A stretch of DNA of 64,000 nucleotides. Source: Spironucleus salmonicida. Taxonomy: Eukaryota > Fornicata > Diplomonadida > Hexamitidae. The notes below the pieces were generated by a model, which saw nothing but the letters and a program-made list of their open reading frames with translations, searched no databases and had not been told where the DNA came from. Shown here in pieces: positions 1 through 11,407 of the stretch. The translations under genes and the position numbers were made by a program. Position 1 is the first letter of the stretch. Each line of letters starts with the position of its first letter. The stretch covers positions 882,001 to 946,000 of the forward strand of contig CM035316.1 of assembly GCA_000497125.2 (NCBI GenBank). The letters run 5' to 3'.

Positions 1-456
1 CTGATGAAAGAGAAAATTGAGCGTGAGAAGAAAGATAAAGAAGACAAAGAGCGAAAGGAACGCGAAAAACTAGAAGTTAAGGAAGTCAGATAGGAGCAGA
101 TACAGGTGTAAAAGTAGGTAGTCGCTTAGATTGCAAAGAAGGCAGTTCCGTAAAAGTAAGTGTCCTAAGTTATGCAAAAGCCTAAAATATAAGCCTCAGA
201 AACTGGTAAATCGGAGGAGCTCAACTAGATACTAAAAGACGTCCTTCTTAATCAAAATGTTGTGTCTAAACCATAATAAGTTGAGAAGGTGAAAGTTTCA
301 TCTGAGCCTCCACAGAAAACGCTAAAAGGAGCAATGAAAGGAAAGAGTCTCCTTTTTGCAGGAAAAGGCAAGGGGATGGGGATGATAGAGAAGAAGGAAG
401 AGCCTAAGGCCCAACCTAAAAGAAATTTGCTTAAGAATGTAAGAAAGCAAATGTGA
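1..456 (+). CDS. C-terminal end of a second copy of the FtsJ-like methyltransferase gene
   Basis: This open frame enters from the left edge and ends at TGA 454-456; 151 codons are visible. It is the mirror copy of the C-terminal tail of the gene at 4433-6463. What is visible is a highly charged Lys/Glu/Arg stretch (residues about 1-30), then a Gln-rich linker containing many TAA/TAG codons, then a Gly/Lys-rich end. The catalytic domain, if it survives in this copy, lies outside the window, so intactness cannot be judged. Products of this tail alone have no recognisable function. Confidence 0.8.
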
Positions 457-1105
457 ACATTTTAACGCACCTAACTAAAGTCTTATTATATACTAGTATT
501 AATGTTCAATCGACGGGTGAATCCGTTAATGTACCCCCAAACCAGACGAATGCTCAATATTGAATTGCTTGTATTGCAGTTACTAAGCTATCACAATATC
601 GTAGGATTGTTAAAGTTATTCCACAGGTATTTCGTTTTTATGCTAGGCTGGCAACTATTCGAATGATGGTATCAGATATATATTGGTATGGCATTGATAT
701 ATGCGGTGTTATCGATAATTATATAATGTCTCGTCAAAACTACACGTGTTTATCAGAAAGAAGCGGACTGACAAGGTTTGATTTAAAACTATATTTTATA
801 TTATAGTTATCAGAGTCTATCTGCCACCAGAGCCAGCATACTATAGGCAATCTGTAAATATAACAACAAAAGTTTCTAATTTTATGCAGCAATATATACT
901 GCGAGAGGCCTGGCTTTCTTTCGCATTTTCAAGAATTTTAGTTTAAATATTTATGTATATTCTAAGGACTAAAGGTGATGAAATAAGTTATATCACCTTT
1001 ATAATTATATATTATTAAACACAAACAGGAAAGAAAAATTATTCCATCACCATAATATTAATCTTTGTGAGTTATATTGTTCGCTGTATGTTCCACTCCG
1101 TATAC
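457..1105. other. Intergenic stretch with one doubtful ORF
   Basis: This gap lies between the FtsJ-like 3' end and the 127-aa gene. A frame on the plus strand is open from ATG 663 to TGA 1068-1070 (135 codons) and extends upstream without ATG to a TGA near 570. The part around 580-760 looks protein-like (basic and aromatic helices), but the rest is AT-rich and unconvincing. A 54-codon ORF (502-666) overlaps it in another frame. I treat this as noncoding or a decayed gene. Confidence 0.35.
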
Positions 1106-1489
1106 ATGTTGGAATTCGGAAACCCTAAGAAACTAGATGCGTCCTAACGGGAGGACGATAGTCATGGCTCCGAGCAGATTACAGCAGCGTATTATAGTGC
1201 AAATGACCTACTAGATACTATGATAAACATTGTAGATAATGTCCATTCCCGTTCTCTTTCTACTACGCAGGCTAACTTTTTACAGCGCTCCTTGCTCCTT
1301 AAGCAATCAGACTAGATATCCGAGTTATCCAATTTTTGGATAGCGTATAAAACAGCGTAGTACAGCGAGAGTAACATGGGAATTATATGTATACGCAGAC
1401 TTTTAGCAAAGATGAAGGCGGAGTCTATATAATTCAGCGAGTTTAACATCAGGTTACAATCTGCACTTAGAGGCTGTATATTGGAGTGA
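1106..1489 (+). CDS. Hypothetical protein, 127 aa (left-arm copy)
   Basis: An open frame with sparse TAG/TAA glutamines reads from ATG 1106 to TGA 1487-1489. The product is soluble-looking and helical: an acidic N-terminus, then Ser/Thr/Leu-rich helices and a basic C-terminal third. I chose the second in-frame ATG because the pyrimidine-rich CCACTCC motif typical of starts in this window lies just before it; starting at ATG 1088 would add six residues. No known domain is visible. An identical copy on the other strand lies at 3400-3783. The gene converges on the SHIPPO gene. Confidence 0.65.
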
Positions 1490-1660
1490 TTTATATTGAT
1501 GAGTTTATGATGTTACATACTATTATTATATATAATTTATTTTGTTCAAATAAACCCAACACATTACATAATAAACGTATATAGTATCGCATTCTATTTC
1601 GAAACTCTGACCTATAATATTATATACTTGGGTAAAATAGTATTCCCGATTAATCATAAC

Positions 1661-2920
1661 TCAGTCACTGACAACTACGCCTCTTTTCGCTGGTCTGCTC
1701 GCCATAGAAATCCCACCTGACTTGAGGGTGCTCCCCAATGCATAGGTTCCAGGGCCTGGTACAGAATCCTTACCTGTACCTACTTCAGTTCTGCCGGCAA
1801 AAGATGCCCCTACTCCTTATCTATCGAAATCTCCTTTTATTGAATAGCTACCTGGTCCTGGATTTTCATTGCCAACCTTGATAGGACTTCTAGAAGCTAA
1901 GGATATATTTCTGCCTTTATCTCTATTATTTAGATTATAAGTATCGGGGCTTGGGGCATCAGCTTTCTTTCGAATTTCCCAGTCTTAGACTCCAGGTTTA
2001 AAAGTTCTACCACCTAATGCAGGGGCAGTAGAATACCTCGTAGGTGAGGGACAATATGTTCCTGGTCCTGGAACATCAGAAATCTTTTACTACTTTACAC
2101 GTCCAGCTAGAGTAGATCCAGCATTGTTATTATTGAATTATGTAGGAGCAGCATATGTTCCTGGTCCAGGATTTGTTGAAACCTTATCTACAAATGTTCG
2201 AGAGCCTAATGTTGCACCTGTGCTACCTTTTTGTGTAAACTTAAATGCAGCAGTTGGGTCATTATAAGCACCAGGGCCAACATCATGCGTTTACTTATCA
2301 CTTGGAATCGCCGTTCTACTGCCTAAACTAGCCGCGGGTGCTCTCGATGGGCTAGAAAGTGTATAGGCACCGGGACCTGGTTAATCATTCTTGATTTTAC
2401 ATGTTTCTGTTCTACCTGCCATAGAAATTCCCATATTGGACTTTATAGGATGAGGATCATAAACAAAGCCGGGGCTTTTTTCCTACTCTTTTATTTCCGT
2501 TCTTCCTGCCATTGTTGATGCTCTAGAATGTCTACCTATTGAGCTATAATTTTAAGGATCATATGCTCCTGGTGGAGGCACATCATTTTTGTTAAAATCA
2601 ATTTTGGTTCTACCTGCTAATGATGGAACTCGTTTCGAAGCATTAAGTTATGGAGAATAAGTTCCAGGTCCTGGAACTTCAGACATCTTAGTTTACTTCA
2701 CCCTACCGGCTAATGATGATCCAGCCCCATTTTAATTAAATATAGATGATGCTGCGTATGTGCCTGGTCCAGGATTAGATGCATTCGAAAATTTGACGTC
2801 ATTGTATCTTGATTTCATTGTAAATTATGGACTTCCTGAGTTTTTAGTTGTAGACTAGTATCCTGGATTGTAAGCTCCTGGTCCTGGAACAAAGAGTGAT
2901 GGACAATCTGAAGTATCCAT
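1661..2920 (-). CDS. SHIPPO / sperm-tail PG-rich repeat protein, 419 aa
   Basis: This protein is built of about twelve repeats of roughly 33 residues, each with a PGPGTY/PGPGAY-type core followed by a SLAGRT-like box. That is the signature of SHIPPO (STPGR) proteins, which occur in or near flagellar microtubules in many eukaryotes. Some cores are degenerate (PPPGAY, SPGFVY, SPDTY). ATG 2918-2920 to TGA 1661-1663; many Gln are TAA/TAG. A paralogue of exactly the same length sits at 13397-14656. The last 91 bp are inside the inverted duplication, so a 3' scrap of this gene recurs at 3138-3228. The binding role is family knowledge. Confidence 0.9.
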
Positions 2921-3137
2921 TTTATCAAAATTGCGGAATGATATTACAGTAAAAAATAGTTTAAATTATTAAGTATACATTAAAATTATGAAATTTATTT
3001 TTAGTTACCATATAGCCTTATAAACATGAATAAAATATTTTTACAATTAATATCGTTCATAAATTAATATTATATTATAGTATGTATTTAATAAAATTAT
3101 GACGAAATTCACTAATAGCTTTTAATCAGTGTTGTTA
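2921..3137 (-). promoter_or_regulatory. AT-rich upstream region of the SHIPPO gene
   Basis: About 217 bp of very AT-rich sequence separate the SHIPPO start from the right duplication arm. No ORF is credible here, so it presumably holds the promoter. It is unique sequence, not part of the arms. Confidence 0.45.
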
Positions 3138-3228
3138 TGGAACCTATGCATTGGGGAGCACCCTCAAGTCAGGTGGGATTTCTATGGCGAGCAGACCAGC
3201 GAAAAGAGGCGTAGTTGTCAGTGACTGA
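3138..3228 (+). pseudogene. 3' fragment of the SHIPPO gene
   Basis: This is the mirror copy of the last 91 bp of the gene at 1661-2920, ending at the same TGA (3226-3228). No start or upstream repeats are present; the preceding sequence is unrelated AT-rich DNA. It marks the exact breakpoint of the inverted duplication. Confidence 0.88.
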
Positions 3229-3399
3229 GTTATGATTAATCGGGAATACTATTTTACCCAAGTATATAATATTATAGGTCAGAGTTTCGAAATAGAATGC
3301 GATACTATATACGTTTATTATGTAATGTGTTGGGTTTATTTGAACAAAATAAATTATATATAATAATAGTATGTAACATCATAAACTCATCAATATAAA

Positions 3400-3783
3400 T
3401 CACTCCAATATACAGCCTCTAAGTGCAGATTGTAACCTGATGTTAAACTCGCTGAATTATATAGACTCCGCCTTCATCTTTGCTAAAAGTCTGCGTATAC
3501 ATATAATTCCCATGTTACTCTCGCTGTACTACGCTGTTTTATACGCTATCCAAAAATTGGATAACTCGGATATCTAGTCTGATTGCTTAAGGAGCAAGGA
3601 GCGCTGTAAAAAGTTAGCCTGCGTAGTAGAAAGAGAACGGGAATGGACATTATCTACAATGTTTATCATAGTATCTAGTAGGTCATTTGCACTATAATAC
3701 GCTGCTGTAATCTGCTCGGAGCCATGACTATCGTCCTCCCGTTAGGACGCATCTAGTTTCTTAGGGTTTCCGAATTCCAACAT
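3400..3783 (-). CDS. Hypothetical protein, 127 aa (right-arm copy)
   Basis: Mirror copy of 1106-1489 with the same reading frame and length. Here it converges on the SHIPPO 3' scrap instead of an intact SHIPPO gene. See the left-arm copy for the description. Confidence 0.65.
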
Positions 3784-4432
3784 GTATACGGAGTGGAACA
3801 TACAGCGAACAATATAACTCACAAAGATTAATATTATGGTGATGGAATAATTTTTCTTTCCTGTTTGTGTTTAATAATATATAATTATAAAGGTGATATA
3901 ACTTATTTCATCACCTTTAGTCCTTAGAATATACATAAATATTTAAACTAAAATTCTTGAAAATGCGAAAGAAAGCCAGGCCTCTCGCAGTATATATTGC
4001 TGCATAAAATTAGAAACTTTTGTTGTTATATTTACAGATTGCCTATAGTATGCTGGCTCTGGTGGCAGATAGACTCTGATAACTATAATATAAAATATAG
4101 TTTTAAATCAAACCTTGTCAGTCCGCTTCTTTCTGATAAACACGTGTAGTTTTGACGAGACATTATATAATTATCGATAACACCGCATATATCAATGCCA
4201 TACCAATATATATCTGATACCATCATTCGAATAGTTGCCAGCCTAGCATAAAAACGAAATACCTGTGGAATAACTTTAACAATCCTACGATATTGTGATA
4301 GCTTAGTAACTGCAATACAAGCAATTCAATATTGAGCATTCGTCTGGTTTGGGGGTACATTAACGGATTCACCCGTCGATTGAACATTAATACTAGTATA
4401 TAATAAGACTTTAGTTAGGTGCGTTAAAATGT
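3784..4432. other. Intergenic stretch, mirror of 457-1105
   Basis: Same content as the left-arm gap in reverse orientation. A 38-codon ORF on the plus strand near 3963 is not convincing. I see no clear gene. Confidence 0.35.
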
Positions 4433-6463
4433 TCACATTTGCTTTCTTACATTCTTAAGCAAATTTCTTTTAGGTTGGGCCTTAGGCTCTTCCTTCTTCT
4501 CTATCATCCCCATCCCCTTGCCTTTTCCTGCAAAAAGGAGACTCTTTCCTTTCATTGCTCCTTTTAGCGTTTTCTGTGGAGGCTCAGATGAAACTTTCAC
4601 CTTCTCAACTTATTATGGTTTAGACACAACATTTTGATTAAGAAGGACGTCTTTTAGTATCTAGTTGAGCTCCTCCGATTTACCAGTTTCTGAGGCTTAT
4701 ATTTTAGGCTTTTGCATAACTTAGGACACTTACTTTTACGGAACTGCCTTCTTTGCAATCTAAGCGACTACCTACTTTTACACCTGTATCTGCTCCTATC
4801 TGACTTCCTTAACTTCTAGTTTTTCGCGTTCCTTTCGCTCTTTGTCTTCTTTATCTTTCTTCTCACGCTCAATTTTCTCTTTCATCAGACGCTCTTTTTC
4901 TGTAACCACAACGACCATTTTAATAGTTTTCTGCTCGATTTCCTTGTTATTCCAGCGCACTGATAATGACCTCTCTTCCAATTCTAGCACATATTTAAAA
5001 TCCTAAATCATTTTTATGTCGGGGTTAATGCGCTCAAGATATCTGTATACCATTTTCTCTCGCTTTTCGTTCGACGGAAATATCAACCCAATTTCTGGAT
5101 TATTACCAGAATATAGTTCTAGAAATTGTGCCGCTGTTATTTCCTCGGTATTGGCCGTAAATACAAACTCCTATAATTCTAAAAGCTGGTCAAATATATC
5201 TGGCTTATAAATTCTCGAGTAATAAATGAGGCCATGCTAGAGAATATTTCGCTGATTTTTAAAGCTCTTAATATTTACGCCTCTGATGTACTCGACAAGC
5301 TTCTAATTCACCGGAAGAAGGTGCTCCAAGTACTCAAACTCCTCGTCCAGGTCCACCCCAACTTCGAATTCCTTTACCTGCTAGCTGAACTGAATCAGCT
5401 ACTCTGCCACTTGCTTTGCGATCTAGCGCTCCACGCGTTTCTTCCCTGTGCAGTAAACCCACTTTTCCTGGGTGAGTACGCGGGAAAAGTCCGGATGGAA
5501 ATAGCATATCTCCTCGTAGAAATAAGCCAGAATCTGCAGTATAGAGGCCATGGCGGGACTGGTGAGCTCCCTGATCTTGATTAGGACCGACCCACCGGAG
5601 ATTACGACCTACGGGTAGATAGCTACCGCAATCTGTAAGATTAGCTGGTAGAAGTTATTCATGGACTGCTACACGGACAGGAAGTAGTCGTTCTGCGTGT
5701 CCAGGTTGTCCAGTACCAGCAGCTTCACCCCAATATCGAAGGAGTGCTTTTGGATGTTGTTGACAAACTGCGGGAACAGCTCGATGTCCTGCAGGTAGTC
5801 GAAGTAGGGCACGTCTATCTATTGGAAGTCCTGCGCATTCTGGTGGATCCGCTCCAGCTCCGTGTTGAAAATGTTGATCAGCTTTCCCGGCGGAGCCAGC
5901 TGGAAATGCGAGAACTCCTTGTACAGTGTCGCGAACTGGCCGTGCACAAACTGCGAGATGACCGAGCTGTATCGAACCTTCCCCACAGCTGCGATCGTGA
6001 ACAGAGAGTCCGTTTGTTGCAGGCCGTTCTACTTGAGCTGGGAGAAGTAAGTGGTGTACAGGTTCTTCATTAGGTCCAGCACGCCGAACTTGGCGTGGAA
6101 CTCGAGCAGCTTAAACGCGTCATACGACGGCGACTTCTGCGGAGTTTTCGTCATGCTGGCGTAGTCCTGCAAGAAACCAGAGGAGTAGGGGTTCACTGCC
6201 CGGAAGGACTGCGCGAAGCTCTGCTCGTCTGTCGCCCTGATGTCCAGCGAGAACAGCTTTAGCTTCAGGTAGGAAATCACCTCCGGGGACGACACCTGCT
6301 GGTACGACTTTAGCAGTGTGGTCTTGGCCGTCTTCGCAGCCGGGAGGGCCGCCGTCATCATGCTGTGCTGCGTGTACCGCTCGTATTTCGAAAATATAGG
6401 CCACTGATAATTCTCCAAATTTTCTAAATGGATCTCAACAGTATCTAAAAATGAAACTGACAT
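4433..6463 (-). CDS. FtsJ-like (cap methyltransferase-type) RNA methyltransferase, 676 aa
   Basis: ATG 6461-6463 to TGA 4433-4435. The middle (about residues 255-345) resembles the C-terminal half of FtsJ/CMTR 2'-O-methyltransferases: a Val/Leu-rich strand ending in Asp, a strand SGGSVLIKI that would carry the catalytic Lys, then Y-E-E and F-H-P-D-F-S-R followed by QEKWVYCTGKK, matching the family pattern of SR...E+YVVC.G. The usual glycine-rich SAM loop is not obvious, so it is divergent. The C-terminus (about 490-676) is an appended highly charged coiled region, then a Gln-rich tail. Codon use is GC-rich in the body and AT-rich in the tail. The 3' 456 bp are duplicated at 1-456. Confidence 0.62.
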
Positions 6464-7159
6464 TCAGAGGAAAGTTTAACCATACTATTATATATGATAA
6501 ATTAATTTTAAATATTCTTTAAACTATCATAGTTTTATATTTCTTAAACAAGAATAAATATATTATATATTAATTTTTCTGATCTGTCGGGGAATTAAAT
6601 TAAAGATAAAAGCTATTGTATATTATTTATAATCTTATAATCATGATAGAGTTTTCGTAACCATATAACTTTTTAAAATAACCCGTATTATCATTACTAT
6701 TACTTCAGATAGAATCTTTTTACCTTATAGTCATTAACTAAATACATTATTATAATCTTTAGTCTAATAAAGAAACCAAGTAATAAGCAAAAGTTCATTG
6801 GCTCTGATTTATTTATATAATCATCTTGGTTTCTTCTAGATGTTGATTTCATAAATAAACATAAAGCTAATAACTTTAATACTTAAAAACTCTAGTATTC
6901 TACGTAACACTCTCAGCTGGTTCACGAAATATTTATTAACTGTAAGTAATGTTCTCTCGATATACTTGAATACAAAAAAATAAAATAATAATCAAATGTA
7001 TTATAATTATAAAAACTATGTTTTTGGTGAACACTGTAAATTCATTATATATGAGTTATAATACGATTGATTTAATATGTTACATTTTGAATATCCATCA
7101 GATATTAGATTGTTCGCATTAGAGATATACAATTTATACAATCTCTACTCTCCCATTAA
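6464..7159. other. AT-rich intergenic region
   Basis: About 700 bp between two divergent genes, over 75% A+T by eye, with many TGA triplets in all frames. Short TATA/ATTATA runs near 6480 probably serve the FtsJ-like gene. I see no gene, RNA or repeat. Confidence 0.5.
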
Positions 7160-7294
7160 ATGAACCAAATACTCTACGCAGACGACGTATCGCGACAGCC
7201 GACTCCCCTCAACTAAACGCCAGCGCTATAGGGTCTGTTTGAGTCGGAAAACTATTCCAACTTGCATGAGTGCTTTTTTGAAGAAATTGAATGA
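7160..7294 (+). CDS. Small hypothetical ORF, 44 aa, possibly frameshifted
   Basis: A GC-richer ORF starts at ATG 7160 after the start-proximal pyrimidine motif (CTCTACTCTCCCATTAA) and stops at TGA 7292-7294. A run of six T at about 7273-7278 lies just before the stop. Skipping one base there keeps a protein-like frame open to TGA 7347-7349 (Ala/Pro/Lys-rich). A one-base sequencing error in the homopolymer is therefore likely, and the true product would be about 62 residues. No domain is recognised. Confidence 0.4.
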
Positions 7295-7447
7295 TTATTA
7301 GCACGCACTTCCGGCCAGGCCCAAGATAGAAGCATTCACTCGAATATGACATTTTACAATAGCCCGTGCGACCCATGTTGTCAAATTGTCTTGCGAATTG
7401 GTCGTAATTTGAAAAAACTATCTGGCAGAAAAAACCCATTGCATCGA

Positions 7448-9874
7448 TCACTCCATCTATGGCTTGCTAACCTGAACGCGCCCGAACGCCTTCACTGCTT
7501 TTTTAGCCTTCTTGACCTTTTAGACTTTCGGTAGATCAGTCTTTGCTGCGATTTTGGGTCGCTGCTGATACTTTTTGACCAGAAAGTAGACCCCAAGCGC
7601 GATAAGGACGCCGCAAAGGACACCCACGACGGTGCCGACGCCGATGGCGACCCAGTTGAGCCGCTTGGCGCAGCGCCCGCCGCGGCGCTCGAAGCCGTTC
7701 CGGCACGGACACCGCTCGCCCTGCTCGTACATAGCCAATCCCTCGTTCTTCCCGTCGCACTTGCAGAAACCACCGATGTTCTTATAGTTTTTGGCGCACT
7801 GGCACATTTCTCCACTTGGGAAAAATCCTTCCCGTTTGGCGCAGCTGCAAGTTCCATCAGGCTGAGGTTCGAGTCCCAAGACGAACCCACATTCGCAATT
7901 GCCCAAAACATTGATTTTTTGCTAATCCTGGCAGTCGCAGCGCGCGCCATTCGCGACGAATTGTCGACCAGAATCGCACTTGCACGCGTCCCCGTTCGGC
8001 ACGAATCCATACACCCACTCGCATTCGCAATTCAGAGGATTCGAGCTGTTCCTGACGACCTCAATAACACCGCTTACCTCCCTGAACGGCACCATCCGGA
8101 ACCCGCTTTCCGCGTCGCATTTGCACGCAAAAACGTCGTTTTCGACGACCAGCGCCAGTTTTTTCTGGCAGTGGCACGTGAAATCCGCTCCAATATTATG
8201 CAAAAATCCTCGCGATTCGTCACATTTACAGCCCGAAACGTCCTTCAAGAACCCTTTTCCTGCATCGCACACGCACACAAGCCAGATCCCAGCCCGAAAT
8301 TCCGGGTCTGACGAGTAGCCCTTCTCCGTGTCGCACTGGCCGCGCGAGGTGATAACAACGTCGATATCGACGATGGAATCGGTCAAAAATCCCTTCGAAC
8401 GGTCTAAAGCGCACGAATTAGCGTTTTTCAGCAGCCCTGGAACGCACTCGCATGTTGTGGCGCCGGTGGCGCGGAATCCGAGCACTTTCTGGCACACACA
8501 GGCCACGCCGGCGCAGACTGGCAGGCAGCCGAACGAGCCTTCCGCGCACTCGACTTGCGGCTCGCACGTGAGCGGCGATGCGTCCAAATTGTCCTTAATC
8601 TGGCCCGATAGGCATGCGCACTTATTCACAGTTGAGTAGAAACCGCTGTAGAAGAGCTGTTAGCTGCAGCGGCAGGAAAAATTAGCGGCGCTGAGCTCGA
8701 GGCCCACGCGGCAGTCAACGCAGGTCAAATTTGATAGAGGAAGCGGCGCAACCCGCGCAAATCCAAAATCGTCGTCGCAGACGCAGCGGCCTGCTACGGG
8801 GAGTGCTACGAAGCCAAATTTCGTGTTACACTCGCAGGTCAAAATTGATGCTTTCTCGATCGGGAGCGGTTCAAATCCTAGCGAGTCATCGCAGACGCAC
8901 TAGACGGCATTATCAACGATTACGGCGTCGGATTTGAAGCCCTTCGTGACGTCGCAAATCGATGGAACGATGTCCTAAAATGGTGGTCTTTGGAACGCTA
9001 CGGCGGCCGTAAAGCCTTTATTTATGATCATGAGGCACGTTTTACTGCTTGCGTCCTCGAGCAGGTTTTCGTAGCACTTACAGGCCTGCAGCTTGCCGAA
9101 ATAACCGATGTTGTAGTCGCATTCACATGTTTTTACGTGAAAATCTGACTTTCGCGTCGTGTAGCCGGCCGCGCAGCTGCAGAAGAATCCTGTGGTCACG
9201 TCGCCCTTTCCGGTAGCGTCGAATCCTAGCGTTTCATCGCAGGCTTCTATAGATCCTGACACGTAGTCTGAGGCGGTCTTGAAACCAAAACTTGTCTTAT
9301 ATGTGCATTTAGCGGAGTCTGCGAGAGTTTTCGGCGTGGTTTCGAGGCCCTACGCGCACTAGCAGCTGCACTTATTTTAAGCACAAATACGTTGCTTTAC
9401 AAAGCCCTTCTAGGTACTGCATACGAGCTCGCCGTCCTTGAACTATTTACCGGCTAGGAATCCGTAGCTTACATCGAAAATACAGGTCCCGAGAGTGTCG
9501 TCGAAGTCCATTCCTTCAATACAGGCGCAGTGTACAAGTGGTGTCTCTGAGTCAAACGAGCCTGCCGTTATGAAGCCACGCTGAACGTCGCAGACGTCGG
9601 GCAGGAACGGGGTTAGGCCGATCGTGATTTTGTACTACGCGATGAAGCCAAGTGACGTGTTATAATAACAGCTGTTGGGATCGATGGCAACTGGGGCCGC
9701 CGGTAGGCCAATTTTCAAACCTTTCATGCAGGTGCAGTCGGTCCCGGAACCCTGGATGAATCCGAGCTCTTTGAAACATAAGCATCCCTTGTCTGTGTCA
9801 GCGCAGAGACCCTGCAAGTCCGTGCGGTAGCAGCCGGGACCTGGAACGCAGACCGAAAGTGTCAGAATAAACAT
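7448..9874 (-). CDS. Cysteine-rich type I surface protein with EGF-like repeats, 808 aa
   Basis: ATG 9872-9874 opens a short hydrophobic signal peptide (MFILTLSVCVPG). It is followed by some 25 tandem cysteine modules, many of the form C-x-C-D...K/L-G-F, spaced like degenerate EGF or variant-surface-protein repeats. Near residues 735-760 a single transmembrane helix (VAIGVGTVVGVLCGVLIALG) precedes a basic cytoplasmic tail of about 45 residues; TGA at 7448-7450. The architecture matches diplomonad VSP-like or high-cysteine membrane proteins; the tail lacks the Giardia CRGKA signature. Probable role: cell-surface coat (inference). Codon use is GC-rich. The start is fixed by the TTTTTCACTCCAAA motif directly before ATG. 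Confidence 0.85.
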
Positions 9875-9910
9875 TTTGGAGTGAAAAATATATAAGATAA
9901 TAAATATGAA
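9875..9910 (-). promoter_or_regulatory. Start-proximal promoter motif of the Cys-rich gene
   Basis: Reading toward the gene: a TATATA tract, then TTTTTCACTCCAAA immediately before ATG. The same 14-mer occurs 11 bases before the ATG of the gene at 42476, and weaker versions precede many other starts. It is probably an initiator-like element with a very short leader (inference). Confidence 0.55.
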
Positions 9911-9967
9911 GTAATATATAACTTTTACGGCAAAAATTTTGACAACCCCAGTAGCGTGAAACCTCAC

Positions 9968-11311
9968 TCAGATCCTACTCACGATCTCCAGCTCTGACAT
10001 ACCCTTCAGCTCTTCGTACTATACACGAGGAACGTTCTGATACGTCGTCCTGCCTGTGCTTATCCGCGTGATGGCGACGATCTTCTCCTCCTGAATCAGC
10101 GCGTCAAGCCACCTGATCACATAGTCTCCGCGGTACTCCGTACGCGTCTGGGACCGGTGCTTATGCTGTGTTTTTGCAGCCTAGATTTGCTCCTAGAGGA
10201 GTTTTTCGTGTTGGCTTATTGCTTGCTTTTTTGGCGTCATAGCAGGGGCCATACGGTGCTGAACCGGCGTAGTTTGAGAAATTTTAGATTTTAAATCGTA
10301 TTTTTAGTCATTTTTTATCGGGCTACTAAATTATTATGAAGTGGGTGATTTTTTAACTGCAATGATGGGGCTTTTTGAGTTTTTCGACGATTTTTAACTG
10401 TTGAGAGTCTGTGGAATTGACGATTTTGGTGATTTTACCGATTTGGGCGAAAGTTCGCCTTTTCTTGGTCTTTCCACAGCTGAAAGTTTTGGGGACTTTG
10501 GCTACTTTTACGCCGCCGTCTCAGCCCTCCGGGAAACTTGAACGCTCGGAGATTTTGGTCGGCTTTGTGGAGACTTTTTCCCCAACACGGCGGCGGGGGA
10601 TTTAACTAGACGAAGGCTGCTAGAATTATTAAGAATATGTTTAGTATTGTTAGATCTGCTTCTGCTATTATCATTTTAACCATTATTGCTATTAATATTC
10701 ATATTATTATTCATTTTACTATTAATATTATTATTCATCCTACCACTCCTATCTCCCCCCTACTAGCTATTCGACCTACTACCTCTCCCCCCATTCGAAC
10801 CGCTTTAACCCCCAATTCGAGCCCCGCTAATCTTCGCCCTGGCGTCCTCCAGCAGCTGGCCGGACACCCGAATTCCGGATTTTCCGACCTGGAGCCTGAA
10901 CGGCGCCAGCTCCGGAGGGGCCTTTCGCGCGCTCCGGCGCCCAATTTCCCTGAAATCGTCGTCCTGCGCGGCCCATTTCGAACGCAGCTCCTCTACGGCT
11001 TATATCAGTTCGCGCTCCTGCGCTATCTGCGCGTGTCCTTCGACGCTTCTGGACAGGTAGAAGCCGGACTTGATGAGGTCCAGGTCCAGTGCAGATTCGA
11101 GCGATTTTGCGGGGTGCTGGAACGTCTCAAATGGCGCAGGATTTGCGGGGTTGCTGGGGCTGGGCTTCGCGGGTGGGTCGAATTTGAGCTCTTTTACTGG
11201 GGGCTTTTGCGGATGCCTGGAGGGTGTTGTGTGCTTTATCTACGCTGGTGGCGCAATTTCAGACGCATTGAAAATGCTCAATTATTCTGTCAAAATCCCG
11301 CTAATCTACAT
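9968..11311 (-). CDS. Disordered KSP-rich protein, 447 aa, unknown function
   Basis: ATG 11309-11311, directly preceded by TTTTTACTAA and an AT-rich tract; TGA 9968-9970. The order is a Pro-rich N-terminus, a helical stretch (about 70-160), an Asn/Gly/Arg/Ser low-complexity tract (about 170-240), then many K-S-P or S-P repeats (about 240-345). A compact C-terminal domain of about 90 residues contains YRGDYVIRWLDALIQEEK and may be a small helix-strand fold. The SP sites suggest proline-directed phosphorylation (inference). I do not recognise the family. Position 11268 is an alternative ATG but out of frame. Confidence 0.68.
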
Positions 11312-11407
11312 TTAGTAAAAACTATATATATTAATTATTATATAATAACTAATATAATAAAATTAATTAGATTTAGAAAGGGAATTTTGATTATTATTAT
11401 TATTATA

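Larger units (their letters stand above)
1..1751. repeat. Left arm of inverted duplication I (cut by window edge)
   Basis: This stretch is the reverse complement of 3138-4888; paired positions sum to 4889. It agrees wherever I compared it, coding and noncoding alike, with no net indel. Position 1 pairs with 4888, so the arm continues to the left of the window. It holds the 3' end of a second FtsJ-like gene, a 127-aa gene and the last 91 bp of the intact SHIPPO gene, where the duplication stops. Confidence 0.93.
3138..4888. repeat. Right arm of inverted duplication I
   Basis: Reverse complement of 1-1751. It begins inside SHIPPO coding sequence and runs through the 127-aa gene into the C-terminal part of the FtsJ-like gene. 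Homology reaches the window edge of the other arm, so the true length is unknown but at least 1751 bp. Confidence 0.93.

Noticed and set aside
572-800. Possible PEX11-like helices in a frame of the left arm
   Set aside because: The frame has no ATG, a TGA breaks it near its start, and diplomonads are not known to have peroxisomes; similarity is only general.
1-4888. Terminal inverted repeats of a DNA transposon
   Set aside because: The arms contain ordinary gene parts, the core holds a SHIPPO gene, no transposase is present, and no target-site duplication is visible.
5234-6073. Plus-strand frames rich in Leu and His over the FtsJ-like gene
   Set aside because: They are antisense shadows of the methyltransferase frame, which has recognisable motifs.
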